In this document: one piece after another, positions 21,354 through 34,500 of the stretch
Numbering within the stretch: position 1 is the stretch's first letter
Layout: each line of letters begins with the position of its first letter
Assembly: GCA_947172415.1 (NCBI GenBank)
Contig: OX359199.1
Location: 1,266,001-1,330,000 of the forward strand
Length of the DNA: 64,000 nt
Origin: Chondrosia reniformis
Taxonomy: Eukaryota; Porifera; Demospongiae; Chondrillida; Chondrillidae
Direction of reading: 5' to 3'
Position numbers and translations under genes: made by a program
The notes under the pieces: model-generated
What the model was told of the DNA's origin: nothing
Database searches by the model: none
Seen by the model: the letters and a program-made list of their open reading frames with translations, nothing else

Positions 21354-24273
21354 AGAATGCAATGGCAACTATATAATATATTTATATATGTAGAGTATAT
21401 GCAAATATATAAACAATACTTATACATATTTTATATGTACATATACCTGCCTTTTTTAATTTTGTATATATTCCACTTTGTACATATTATATTTTATTTA
21501 TAATATATTAATTCTTGATATTTTAAACATAAGGTTATAATGCGCTATAACATAAATGTATATAGAGTATTTTATGTGAATGCATTGTAAATGATTGAGA
21601 CCACTCATGCAATGGTTCGATCATATATATATAGCCGTACATTGATATACCAGAATTTAATGTACATTTAGGGCTGTAACTCTGTCAAATGAAAAGATAT
21701 CAAGCTACTACTTGGTGGAAATATTCATAGATACCTACAAAGCATGCCCAATGAGTGTTTGAAATTTTGAAGTATGTCAATATTTGCCTTATCTCTCACC
21801 ATACATTAAGTTGGTATACCATAATTTAATGTACATTTAGGGCTGTAACTCTGTCAAATGGAACGATGTCAAGCTACTAATTGGAGGACGTATTTATAGA
21901 TACATAGAAAGCATGCCCAATGAGTTTTTGAAATTTTGAAGTAAGTCAATATTTGCCCTATCTCTCACCATACATTAAGTTGGTATATTTACTAGAATTT
22001 AATGTACATTTAGGGCTGTAACTCTGTCACATGGAAATATATGAAGCTAATACTTTGTGGCAGCATTCACAGACACCTAGAAAGTACATTAATCTATATA
22101 GGTACATTAATCTCATGTTAGAATTTAAGTTTGCCTAAATTACGTAATGTGCAGACGACTAACAAAATCGATTACAGACAGTAATATCGCACGGGTAATA
22201 AATATCGAATCTCGCAGTTATATCTCCAAATATATGCATCAGGAAAAGTCGTTCTCTTCCGTCCATCAAGACACATACAGGCTTTTATTCATTTTTCTCA
22301 GCTTTCAGATGGGTCACTAAAACTGCATATGAGTGTAAAATTGCTTGGAACGACTCACTAGTCTGGAATTAAAGTGAAATAATTTGACGATTTCTCGAAT
22401 ATACTTGGGACCATAAAAGTCGTTCTCCTCGACCTATCAAGACACTGACAGGATTTTTCCGCTTTCCCCACTTTCGAAATGAACCAATAATACTGCGCAT
22501 GTGTTTAAACTGGCTTGAAACAATTCACTGACCTGGAAATAACGAAAAATAGACCCAAAAAGCGTCAACCACAACCGTTTTCTTGGGGAAAAAGTTTACT
22601 TAAATAGAAGCGCGAAACCTTATATAGTAGGCCTACCTGGACACATCTCTATGGTGGTAGCGGTTCCAATAGCGGTTGGTAGTGCTTAGACTCTGAAGCT
22701 GTCTCCTAATCGGTTGGTGCCATAGAGACGTGCTCACCAATAATCCGGATTTCGGGGGGGTTCCAAGTATGTGGGATTGGCATCTGATATCTTAGGATTC
22801 ATATGAGTCGGCCATATCTCACGCAAGTGAGACGCAAAGCTCAACTCGGCAGTAATTTGCTTCGGCAGATTCGATAAGCTAAACGTTACCACCGATCCCG
22901 GCCTCTGAGCGTCGTGGATGGTAGCGTTCGGTATGGCCCAACTTTTTTTTCTTAGGAGTTTCGTTGGCTGCCGATTGGCGAAATTTCACTTTAACGACAT
23001 CCATAATTATATTTTATGTGGATAGTAACTACTTCAACAACAATCAGGTACTGTACGGTCCATATCCACGTGGATAAAAAGTATTCGAAATTTTTCTACT
23101 TTTTGAGATATCATAAAGTACCAAAAAATATTTGTCCTTAACGCAGACGATATACATCGTCATAATAATTATATGCAGCCGATAACCGTTGACGATATAC
23201 ATCGTCATAGATAGGCGGCAGGCTTTCCCGGCGAATTATTAGCATATGCGCGGCCAAAGCAAACTCTAACAGGTGTTAAGTGGTCGTCAGACAGTTGCAC
23301 TTTACGATTAGTGCACACAGGTGGCAGGAACCTTCCCTCCGTGGCGAAAAAAGCCTTCGAATTAACCGTATACGTACCGTGTGAGTGAAGAGAACTGACC
23401 AGGTTCTGAATGCGACCGCATAGGGTTAGGGCTAGGTTTAGTGCCTGGTCCGTTCTCTTCACTTGATTCGAAAGGCTAAACTTGACGAGAATCCACTTCC
23501 TCAGTCGTAAAAACAACCTTACCTTACACGTAGCACTTACGTACATCACGTGGCCTTCGAAAAAGTCAGTCATAAGGTATAGGTCCGCCCACGCAATAAG
23601 TTGGCGCGGAAAGGGTAAAGTTAGGCCATTTATAGTATTACGCATTGTAATTATGCGGTTATGAAAAAAGAATATACTATTTGTGCTGCTACTCTATCAA
23701 ATGGAAATATATGAAGCTACTACTTGGTGTCAGCATTCACAGACACCTATATGGAAAGATATCAAGCTACTAATTGGAGGAAGTATTTATAGATACCTAC
23801 AGAATATGCCCAATGAGTTTTTGAAATTTCGATAAATAAGGCAAATATTGACATTCATCAAAATTTCAAAAACTCATTGGGCATGCTTTGTAAGTGTCTG
23901 TGAATGCTTCCACCAAGTATTAGCATCATATCTTTTCATGTGACAGAGTTACAGTCCTAAATGTGCATTAAATTCTGGTATACCAATGTATGGCTATATA
24001 TGATTGAACCATTGCATGAGTGGTCTCAATCATTAATTTTACAATGCATTCACATTAAATACTCTATATACATTTATGTTATAGCGCATTATAACCTTAT
24101 GTTTGAAATTTCATGAATTAATATATTATACATAAAATATAATATGTACAAAGTAGAATATATACAAAATTAAAAAAGGTAGGTATATGTACATATAAAA
24201 TATGTATAAGTATTGTTTATATATTTGCATACTCTACATATATAAATATGTTATATAGTTGCCATTGCATTCT
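21354..24273. repeat. Tail-to-tail spacer, copies 4/5 (B-type flanks, satellite monomers, inserted block)
   Basis: Each B-type flank leads into diverged monomers of the 170-bp satellite: forward near 21,650, 21,820 and 21,990 and reversed at about 23,670-23,960. Between them 22,130-23,660 is non-satellite. Its first 0.9 kb is the reverse complement of the blocks that interrupt the main satellite at 48.4 and 60.9 kb. Confidence 0.75.
22130..23660 (-). mobile_element. Satellite-associated block E, copy in the gene array (possible element)
   Basis: 22,130-23,030 corresponds in reverse to 48.5-49.42 and 60.98-61.94 kb; 22,130-22,470 also matches 43,320-43,670. Its left part repeats a segment (CGTTCTC...CATCAAGACAC) exactly 170 bp apart (22,244 and 22,414). 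On the minus strand a 41-residue frame (23,004-22,879) begins MDVVKVKF and has a PKKKKL basic run. In the 48.5 and 61.0 kb copies the A-run is one base shorter, so the frame shifts. The extra part at 23,030-23,660 has two identical hairpins (GACGATATACATCGTC at 23,146-23,161 and 23,191-23,206) and an unrecognised minus-strand frame (23,645-23,205, 146 residues). No terminal repeats were found. Confidence 0.5.
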
Positions 24274-24717
24274 CTATTGACAATGTTGACATACGCAATC
24301 ACGTGGAGGTGATTTAAGGTTTGGTGTCTCTGATAAGAAATGCAACTTGGAAGGAGGTATTGGGATATTCTCTGAGGCCCATTCCTTTCTACCACCTGGA
24401 CAAGTATAGGTGATATTTATGGATGAAAAGACTTTCCAACCAAATGACACTGGACGGCAGCATTTACAGTTAACTCTGTATTTCACTATATCATCTGCAA
24501 CGATAGCATCAACACTACTTCTACAATTTCCTGAACATTCAGCGACAATTTTGCTGTCAGATATACACTTCTCTCCATCAAAAAGTCTTATCTTTTGGAC
24601 AAAGTTTGCAGTTCCACAGTTTGCCCAAACAGGTGCAGACACAGAGAGAATGCATATGATCGCCAACAAGGCAGCCGAGGTGGAGTGGTCTTTGCTGAAA
24701 TGGAAACTGGCTGACAT
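24274..24717 (-). CDS. Secreted cystine-knot (CTCK) protein, copy 5
   Basis: Single-exon, 147 residues, all eleven cysteines kept. Closest to copy 4 (A19, K50, I52, K124), with F5 for I and V26 for L. TATA box at 24,807-24,815. B-type promoter side and tail. With copy 4 it forms the only tail-to-tail junction made of satellite-bearing flanks. Confidence 0.85.
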   Translation of the reverse strand: MSASFHFSKDHSTSAALLAIICILSVSAPVWANCGTANFVQKIRLFDGEKCISDSKIVAECSGNCRSSVDAIVADDIVKYRVNCKCCRPVSFGWKVFSSINITYTCPGGRKEWASENIPIPPSKLHFLSETPNLKSPPRDCVCQHCQ

Positions 24718-27700
24718 TGTAAGTTTAGCTCTTTCAAAGTATTCTGAGATGAGATTAGTCTTGCTCTTATTTCGCTAATTGGCTGATTACGTTTAGTTAC
24801 ACAGTCCTTTATATAGTATCTGACAATGTACATAATTGCCTGGAAGTATAGTACACAGTCATGTGCTAGTACAAATCTAGTGGAGCATGCAAGTACTGTG
24901 ATTAGGCATTTAATAAATTCTGTTTGTATGTACGTACAAAATATAAGAGAATATAAATGTATATGTATAAGTATTAAAAAACTAATTATGTGAAATACTG
25001 CTACTATTTGGGGCAACTTCATTAAATTAATTTGCCAAAAGTGTATCCTTGGGTAGTTATTCTATATACGTATATACATAACGCATAACTACAGTATATA
25101 TGTATATATATACACACAAACCATAATATAAAATGTATGTAGGTATATGTACGTATAATATAAAAATAATAATAATATATATGATGCATGTAAATTAGAA
25201 TTAAGAAACATTAAGTTCCAAGTTAGGTGTCAGCAATCATGACATTTCAAATATGCTATGATCACATTTCCTTTAGTTGGAAGTTGCCTCAAAACTGTCT
25301 CTATCTCAACCTGAAGCCAACTCACCTTTCCCTACAATAATATTGTAATGGATATGTATGTAGCTAAAGCATTGGACATTAGCTTCACGAACAAGCCAAT
25401 ATATACATCGGTTCAACAAAGATTACTAAATTGATGTTAAACTAACCATTAAATTGGCACTCCATTGCGCGCCTCAAATCCTCTTCTCACCAGACAAAAC
25501 ATGTATACAAATGGAAAATCACTGCATGGAGTGAATTGCTCCAAACCAGCCAAGGAACATGATTTAACTTAAATTTTCTTCTTATGCTCTGAAGTTTCAA
25601 ATCTTAACGTGCCATTTTCATCCTTGTTTAACGAATAAACTATTCTTATTGATGAAATTTTGGCTATATACATGATAAGTATGTGTGTTCATCAAAATTT
25701 TAGTAAGGTTAAAATCACCTTAAGTTGATGAATAGCTTTATGTTTAGCTTCTTTCAAATGGTTAATTTAAATTAATTAATTTCCCTTTGTCTATAGTTTG
25801 GCAACTAGACTCATTAATCCTCTAGCTTCTCACATAATTGCTGGCATTCTTCCAATAATTCCTTGCATGCACCTTCTTCCTTCTAAACGTAATTTTTCTC
25901 TTAGCTAAGAAAATCAGGATTATGATAGCATCACCTCATTTTATTCATCTTCTCTGTGACTTCAGGGAGACTTTGCTGCCTGATAATCAGGCACTTTCAA
26001 ACCTGAGATTTTTAATTAATTAATAGTTTACAAGAGATTGGGAAAACATGAATTGGGCAGTGCTATTGTTTTCACCAAGTTTTGACAATTGAATAACAAT
26101 AAGTGAAAATGAATATGTATATTTACTAAAAAGTACAGTTTAATTAGTACGTATACCCAATCTGAATAACAACACAATATGTAGCCATGAGTTACTTCAC
26201 CGGTGACTAGGTTCATTAACATCAATATATACGTATATACGTATTTAGTTCTTTATTTACTAGAATTGTATTTGTATTTTCGTATTTGTAGTTTTAGTAA
26301 TGTTTTCCATCTATGGATCATAGAAACACCATGATCTATAGTACATATATAAGTTTTTACATAGTGTGTTGACTAAGATGAAAAGAAGTGTACATTGATA
26401 TTGTAAAAACACTGAGAACTATATTAATAATCTTAAATTTGTATGTACATGTTTTTTGCATACAACCTGTTTGTAGAGATATGGAGCGAAAGAAGTAAAA
26501 AAGATTACTGAATGAAATTTATAGACTGACAAGTAATATTTGGCCTCTAATCTTGTCCAAGAGGGCTGATTCCTGCAACATGTGGTCTAATTGTGTCACA
26601 CTCAGTGTCATTCACGTTTAATTATGGCACAAACCTATACATAATGAATATTATATTATATGTATGTATGTATGTAAAGCAGTCCACAATTTGGATATAA
26701 CGATATGATAATTTACAACAGCTAACATGGCTGTTCTAGGCCCAATTAAATGCACTCGATCCAACTTTCTCTTAAATAAGCTGGACAAGATGAATATAGC
26801 TTTGTTTTGGAAGTCTGACCCATTCCCTGGAGTTCCTATTCTACCAAGTATTAATTACCATCTCCTCCATTAGGATGAGAAGTAGTAGAAAATTTTTGGG
26901 TCATGACCTTTTGACCTCTGAACTCTGCACTTACTGACTGAAGGGCTCAATTCTCCCATAAGATTAGAAGCAGTAATAGGATTCTCCCATAAGCTAGAAT
27001 CCTATTACTGCTTCTAATCTTCCATGAAAATGCTCTAAGTTCAGATCCAGTATAACATTACAGCAGTTATATATTGATGATGTAAGCTGGTCCTAAATAA
27101 CATATATGTATATATACGTTCTATCGTGTGTATTACATGAAATAGGTATAAGTGTATGTATGTATGAAGCTATTTTTATGCATATATATATTTGGTTTGT
27201 ATTTACAATAATCAGATGTCATTACATCCCGGAAGCCATTTGAGGCAGTAATAGTTAAAAATGAAGTTATTCCAATTGTTCTCTTCATCCAATACATTGT
27301 CTATACATTAAATTAATTGTCTACAAATGTATGTACATCTACACATTTGTACTTACCTATATAATATTAACATCCTTACTACTTATATAATTAGCAGACA
27401 ATCTACAATTTATACATGTCACTAGACAAGTATATTTTTCATAAGTGGACCTAATACATAAGTACGCATGTACATATAACATTTTTCACATATAGTAATG
27501 CATATACATACACCATTATGAATGTACACATGTACTTATTTGTATTTTACCACTTCTGGAGTGGACTATATGGATCCTCTGTGATATAAAAAGCTTACAA
27601 ACAATTCAAAATGAACTCAAGCGCTTAATAATCCACCACAAGTGAATACTTAAGGTTTCATAACAAGTGGAGGTGTAGGCTGCAGTCTATATTTGAGACT

Positions 27701-28630
27701 GAGCTCTCACAATATTAAAGATGGGAGTTAAATGCACAATACCTGTTCACTGGCTATGATATGTAAATGGACCGGGAGGGGATTACTGAATGCCATTTTT
27801 AATAAGACTTTGGCCTCCCAGCCAAATTGGACCTTGGTTCCTTGGCTGGTTTGGTGCAGTTCACTCCAGTGATTTTCCATTGTATATATGTTTTGGCTAA
27901 ATTAAAGATTTACGGCAATGGAGTGGCAATGGAGTGGCAATTTAATGGTTAGTTTAACATCAATTTAGTAATCTTTGTTGAACCGATGTACATATTGGCT
28001 TTCTCGTGAAGCTAATGTCCAATGCTTTACCTAGTCACATATATTATTGTAGGGAAAGCTGAGGTGCATGGCTTCAGGTTGAGATAGAGACAGTTTTTAG
28101 GCAATTACCAACTAAAGAAAATGTGATCATAGCATATTTGAAATGTCATGATTGCTGATATCTAACTTGGAGTTTAGTATTATATTATACTGTTTTTCTA
28201 ATTTCTTATTTCCATGCATCATAATATTTTATATATTTTATAGGATGGTTTGTGTGTACATACATGCTATAGTTGATGATGTATATAATTTTTCTACTCA
28301 TATGCATGCATACACTCTTAGTAACTAAAAATTATGAATTTGTACCAAATAGCTGCAGTATTTCACATAATCAGTTTTAAATATATTTCATACATATTCA
28401 CTTATATTTTGTATGTATATACAAACAGAATTTATTAAATGCCTAATCACAGTACTTACATGCTCCACTAGATTTATAATCACACATGATTGTGTACTAT
28501 ACTTCCAGGCAATTATGTACATTGTCAGATACTATAAAAAGGACTGTGTAACTAAACGTAATCAGCCAATTAGCGAAATAAGAGCAAAACTGATCTCATC
28601 TCAGAATAGTTTGAAAGAGCTAAACTTACA
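24718..28630. repeat. Head-to-head spacer, pair 5/6
   Basis: Inverted promoter arms flank an asymmetric centre that is the reverse complement of the centre of pair 3/4. The coiled-coil exon fragment (KEEG..CKELLEECQQLCEKL) is on the minus strand at 25,882-25,814. A local inverted duplication at 26,961-27,020 (25-bp perfect arms, 10-bp loop) is special to this spacer. No transposon is inserted, so its ~3.9 kb length approximates the original spacer. Confidence 0.7.
26898..26917 (-). promoter_or_regulatory. DR2 nuclear-receptor-type element (pair 5/6)
   Basis: Reverse-strand AGGTCA-AA-AGGTCA (26,904-26,917) followed by TGACCC, identical to the site in pair 3/4 and equally placed relative to the asymmetric centre. 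Confidence 0.35.
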
Positions 28631-29074
28631 ATGTCAGCCAGTATCCATTTCAGCAAAGACCACTCCACCTCGGCTGCCTTGTTGGTGATCATATGCATTC
28701 TCTCTCTGTCTGCACCTGTTTGGGCAAACTGTGGAACTGCAAACTTTGTCCAAAAGATAAGACTTTTTGATGGAGAGGAGTGTGTATCTGACAGCAAAAT
28801 TGTCGCAGAATGTTCAGGAAATTGTAGAAGTAGTGTTGATGCTATTGTTGCAGATGCTGTAGTGAAATACAGAGTTAACTGTAAATGCTGCCGTCCAGTG
28901 TCATTTGGTTGGAAAGTCTTTTCATCCATAAATATCACCTATACTTGTCCAGGTGGTAGAAAGGAATGGGCCTCAGAGAATATCCCAATACCTCCTTCCA
29001 GGTTGCATTTCTTATCAGAGACACCAAACCTTAAATCACCTCCACGTGATTGCGTATGTCAACATTGCCAATAG
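28631..29074 (+). CDS. Secreted cystine-knot (CTCK) protein, copy 6
   Basis: Single-exon, 147 residues, all eleven cysteines kept. Carries A76-V77 (DAVVKYR) in place of D76-I77, as do copies 7, 8 and 10. Its TATA box is the variant TATAAAAA (28,533-28,540). A-type promoter side and A-type tail. Confidence 0.85.
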   Translation: MSASIHFSKDHSTSAALLVIICILSLSAPVWANCGTANFVQKIRLFDGEECVSDSKIVAECSGNCRSSVDAIVADAVVKYRVNCKCCRPVSFGWKVFSSINITYTCPGGRKEWASENIPIPPSRLHFLSETPNLKSPPRDCVCQHCQ

Positions 29075-31145
29075 AGAATGCAATGGGAACTATATAACAT
29101 GTAGAGTATGTAAATATAAACAATACTTATATTTTATATTTTTAAATTGTTTTGTACATAATATTAATATATTTTATGTATTACATTCATGATATTTTAA
29201 ACATAGGGTCATATATATACGCTATAACATTAGTGTTCATAGAGTATTTTATGCACAATCTCATCCTTAATTCATATCACTCATGCAATGGATCAACCAT
29301 ATAAGAATAAGAATTTCTTCTAACTGAGTCAAACAGTCATGATCAGTTGCTGAAGAAGAATCCAGGGGCGAAACATTTGACTAAAATATATACTAAAACT
29401 GCGTATTTAGATGCTCATATAATCAAAATATGAATCTTCTAGAAGATATTAAAAATACAATGGATTGAAGGTAAAGGAAATTTTATGTATCTACATACGT
29501 GTATTTATATAGTGAACTTTAATTTGTATTAAATATATGAATATTTGTGTTATACTTCTTAATACTGTTTGGTTGTAATTAGTATAAACACACTCCCATC
29601 CCATAGCATGAAAATATACTTTTAAAATGTTCAACAGAGGTTGCTTGCAAACGTCATCTACAGACAAGACAGGACCGGCTCAGTAACACACTTAAATACG
29701 TACGTATATACTTATATATGTAAATAGTATATACCTGAATGTAGTAAGATGTTATCAAATCAGGTTTCTACAACATGATTGTACGGACAAAATGAGCTCA
29801 TTTTATGCAATGAATATTAACTATAACAAATGTACATATATATACGTACATATTTATGCATATGTACATTATATATGTTAACAAATTATGGACTCTTGAC
29901 AGAAAATTGCGATTCAGTATCGACCAGCTTTATTCACGTCAGTTATAGTAAGTTATAGTATGTACATATGTTTAAATCATTAGGAATAGGCTTACATATG
30001 TATATACCTGTATACACATACTTATATATACAGTGTTTATCTAATTACTTGTTTGGTTGGGCTGTATGTACTGTATAATATACGTACCTATGTAAGTGCA
30101 CAATATTGTATATACACCATGCTTTTAAGATATAAATGTCGGAGGGTCAATTTGATGAACAGAGTCTGTATGTGTATACATGTATGCACATATGTAAGCC
30201 TATCCCTAATGATAACTTACACATACATACACTAGGATAAAACTATAGATAACGTACATACTTCAAAACTGAGTTGACCAATACCGGATGGCAATTTAGT
30301 GCTAAGAGTCCCTAATTTGTTAACATAAGTAAATGTACATATTAATGTGTATACCTACGTGTATTATACATGAACACACTCCCATCCCATAATAACATGA
30401 CAATATACTTTCAATGTGTCCAACAGAGGTAAAAACAATTAAGTGTAACTTTCATGTACAGACAGACAAGACAGGACTGGTCACTATCACTCTTACATAC
30501 ATAACTATGTATGTAAGAGTGCCTGGATGTAGTAAGATGTTACCAAATCAAGTGTCTACAACAGGATTGTACGGACAAAATGAGCTCATTAGATGCAAAG
30601 AATATTAACTATTTACAACCAAACAGTATTATATATACAAATTAAAGGCCAATATATAAATATATGTACATATATACACAAACTTGTTTTCCTTTACCTT
30701 CAATCCATTGTTTTTTAATAAGCCTATAAATCTTTAGAAGATTCATATTTTTGACTATATGAGTACCTAAAGATGCAGTTTTAGCATATCTTTTGGTCAA
30801 ATATTTCGACCCTGGGTTCTTCTTCAGCAATTGAAAGTTTGACTCAGTGAGAAGAAATTCTTATTCTTATTTGATTGATCCATTGCATGCATTAGTGGTA
30901 TTGATCATAATACGATACATTGAGGATGAGATCGCACATAAAATACTCTATATATGTACACTAATGTTATAGCGTATTATGGCCTTATATATGTTTAAAA
31001 TATCACGAATGTAATTATACATAAAATATAATATGTACAAATCAATTTAAAAATTAAAAAAGGTATATGTACATTAAAAATATAAGTATTGTTTATATTT
31101 ACATACTCTACATGTTATATATATATATGGTTCCCATTAATTTCT
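29075..31145. repeat. Tail-to-tail spacer, copies 6/7 (A-type flanks)
   Basis: Inverted A-type flanks with the CTGAAGA...GAAA block at 29,327-29,382 and, reversed, at 30,793-30,844. A perfect 34-base palindrome lies at 30,488-30,521. Longer than the 2/3 and 8/9 junctions by about 0.4 kb of TATA/TACGTA-rich sequence around 29.8-30.3 kb. No gene seen. Confidence 0.7.
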
Positions 31146-31589
31146 CTATTGACAATGTTGACATATGCAATCCCGTGGAGGTGATTTAAGGTTTGGTGTC
31201 CCTGATAAGAAATGCAACCTGGAGGGAGGTATTGGGATATTCTCTGATGCCCATTCCTTTCTACCACCTGGACAAGTATAGGTGATATTTATGGATGAAA
31301 AGACTTTCCAACCAAATGACACTGGACGGCAGCATTTACAGTTAACTCTGTATTTCACTACAGCATCTGCAACGATAGCATCAACACTACTTCTACAATT
31401 TCCTGAACATTCAGCGACAATTTTGCTATCAGATACACACTCCTCTCCATCAAAAAGTCTTATCTTTTGGACAAAGTTTGCAGTTCCACAGTTTGCCCAA
31501 ACAGGTGCAGACAGAGAGAGAATGCATATGATCACCAACAAGGCAGCCGAGGTGGAGTGGTCTTTGCTGAAATGGATACTGGCTGACAT
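31146..31589 (-). CDS. Secreted cystine-knot (CTCK) protein, copy 7 (mosaic flanks)
   Basis: Single-exon, 147 residues, all eleven cysteines kept. A76-V77, G130 and I142. Its upstream side (31,800-31,930, TTTGCCAA..GTGTATGCTTGGGTAG) is B-type like copies 4, 5 and 10, but its 3' flank is A-type, so the two sides have different ancestries and a crossover or conversion boundary lies in or near the gene. TATA box at 31,679-31,687. Confidence 0.85.
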   Translation of the reverse strand: MSASIHFSKDHSTSAALLVIICILSLSAPVWANCGTANFVQKIRLFDGEECVSDSKIVAECSGNCRSSVDAIVADAVVKYRVNCKCCRPVSFGWKVFSSINITYTCPGGRKEWASENIPIPPSRLHFLSGTPNLKSPPRDCICQHCQ

Positions 31590-34500
31590 TGTAAGTTTAG
31601 CTCTTTCAAAGTATTCTGAGATGAGATTAGTCTTGCTCTTATTTCGCTAATTGGCTGATTACGTTTAGTTACACAGTCCTTTATATAGTATCTGACAATG
31701 TACATAATTGCCTGGAAGTATAATACACAGTCATGTGCTAGTACAAATCTAGTGGAGCATGCAAGTACTGTTATTAGGCATTTAATAAATTCTGTTTGTA
31801 TATACATACAAAATATTAAAAACCTAATTATGTGAAATACTGCAGCTATTTGGGGTACATTCGTTAATTTTAATTTGCCAATGGTGTATGCTTGGGTAGG
31901 AAATTATGTTATTCTATCTATAAATATATACATAATGTATAACTACAGTATAAATAAATTCTGTATGTACACACAAACCAATGCAAAATATGAAATGTAT
32001 GTATATGTATAATATAAAAATAATATTATGATGCATGTAAATTAGCAATATTAAGCTCCAAGTTAGGTGTCAGCAATCATGACATTTCAAATATGCTATG
32101 ATCACATTTCCTTTAGTTGGAAGTTGCCTTCAAAACTTTCTCTATCTCAACCTGAAGCCACCTCACCTTTCCCTACAATAATATTGTAATGGATATGTAT
32201 GTAGCTAAAGCATTGGACATTAGCTTCACGAACAAGCCAATATGTACATCGGTTCAACAAAAGATTACTAAATTGATGTTAAACTAACCATTAAATTGGC
32301 ACTCCTTTGCGCGGATCAAATCTTCTTCTCACCAGACAAAACATGTATACAATGGAAAATCACTGGAGTGAATTGCTCCAAACCAGCCAAGGAACCAAGG
32401 TAAGTTTTGATTTAACTTTAAAATTTTCTTCTTAAGCTGTGAAATTTGAAACCTTAACATTTTCATCCTTGTTGAACAAATATACTATTCTGATTGACGA
32501 ACCTTTGGCTATATACATGTTAAGTATGTTCATTAAAAATTCAGTAAGATTAAAATCACCTTAAGTTGATGAGTAGCTTTATGTTTGGCTTCTTGCAAAT
32601 GGTTAATTTAAATTAATTAATTTCCCTTTGGCAAGTTTCTATAATTTGGCAACTAGACTCATTAGTCCTCTAGCTTCTCACATAATTGCTTGCATTCTTC
32701 CAATAATTCCTTGCATGCACCTTCTTCCTTCTAAAAGTAGTTTTTCTCTTAGCTAAGAAAATCAGGATTATGATAGCATTCTTTTTTTCACTAATTATAA
32801 ATTTGTAGCAGATATTTCGTTTATCCCTCATATTTATAAATGTGTCTATTTACTCTAATATGTATATATACTTAGCTCTATTAGCCGCATGCTTGGTTGA
32901 CTATGTAAGAATCAATGAATTTATGACATAATGTCTTTTAACAGTGAATAAAACTGAAAATCAAATATTATGTGCATTAGAATATGCAAAAAGGACTCAA
33001 ACAATGTTTCAGACAGATAATATGTTTAGAAATATCTTACCTCATTTTATTCATCTTCTCTGTGACTTCAGGGAGATGCCTGATACTCAATTTCAACCTG
33101 AGATTTTTAATTAATTAATAGTTTACAAGAGATTGGGAAAACATGAATTGGGCAGTGCTATTGTTTTCACCAAGGTTTGACAATTGAATAACAATAAGTG
33201 AAAATGAATATGTATATTTACTAAAAAGTACAGTTTAATTAGTACGTATACCCAATTTGAATAACAACACGATATGTAGCCATGAGTTACTTCACTGTCG
33301 ACTAGGTTCATTAACTTTAGTTCTGATCAATATACATAATAGATAGTACTTTATTTGCTATTGTATTTGTATTTTAGCTTGAGTATTTGTAGTTTCAGTA
33401 ATGTGTTTCATCTATGGATCATAGAAATGACATGAATCTTTAGTACATATATAAGATTTTGCCATAGTGTGTTGACTTGGATGACTTAAGATGAACCTCT
33501 CAAAGATAGTGTTGATATTGTAAAAACACTAAGAACTATATAAATAATCTTAAATTTGTACGTACATGTTTTTTGTATCCAACCTGTTTCTAGAGATATG
33601 GAGCGAAAGAAGTAAAAAAGATTACTGAATGAAATTTATAGACTGACAAGTAATATTTGGCCTCTAATCTTGTCCAAGATGGCTGATTCCTGCAACATGT
33701 GGTCTAATTGTGTCACACTCAGTGTCATTCACGTTTAATTATGGCACAAACATATACATAATGAATATGTCTGCATATTATACGTATGTATGTATGTTAA
33801 TCAGTTCACAATTCGGATATAACAATATGATAATTTACAACAGCTAACATGGCTGTTCTAGGTCCAATCAAACATTCGGGTACTCGATCCAGCTTTTTCT
33901 TATATACGTAGGCTGGCCATGCAAGATGAATATAGCTTTGTTTTGGAAGTCTGACCCGTTCCCTGGAGTTCCCTAGAGTTCCTATTCTACCAAGTATTAC
34001 CATCTCCTCCAGAAAGTTGTTAGAAGGTGACTTAAGTTCAGATCCAGTATAACGTTACAGCAGTTATATATGGATGATGTAAGCTGGGGGTCCTAAATAA
34101 CATATACGTACTGTATATATCCGTTCTATCGTGTGTATTATATGAAATAGGTATAAGTGTATGTATGTATGAAGCTATTTTTATGCATATATATATTTGG
34201 TTTGTATTTACAATAATCAGATGCCATTGACATCCAGGAAGCAGTTTGAGGCAGTAATAGTTAAAAATGAAGTTATTCCAATTGTTCTCTTCATCCAATA
34301 CATTGTCTATATATTAAATTAATTGTCTACAAATGTACGTACATCTACACATTTGTACTTACCTATATAATATTAACATCCTTACTACTTATATAATTAG
34401 CAGACAATCTACATTCTAACATGTCACTAGACAAGTATATTCTTCAGAAGTGGACCTAATACATAAGTACGCATGTACATATAACATTTTTCACATATAG

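Noticed and set aside
23421-23440. Telomere-like TAGGGTTAGGG
   Set aside because: Less than two repeat units inside block-E-related sequence; chance or a very short relic.
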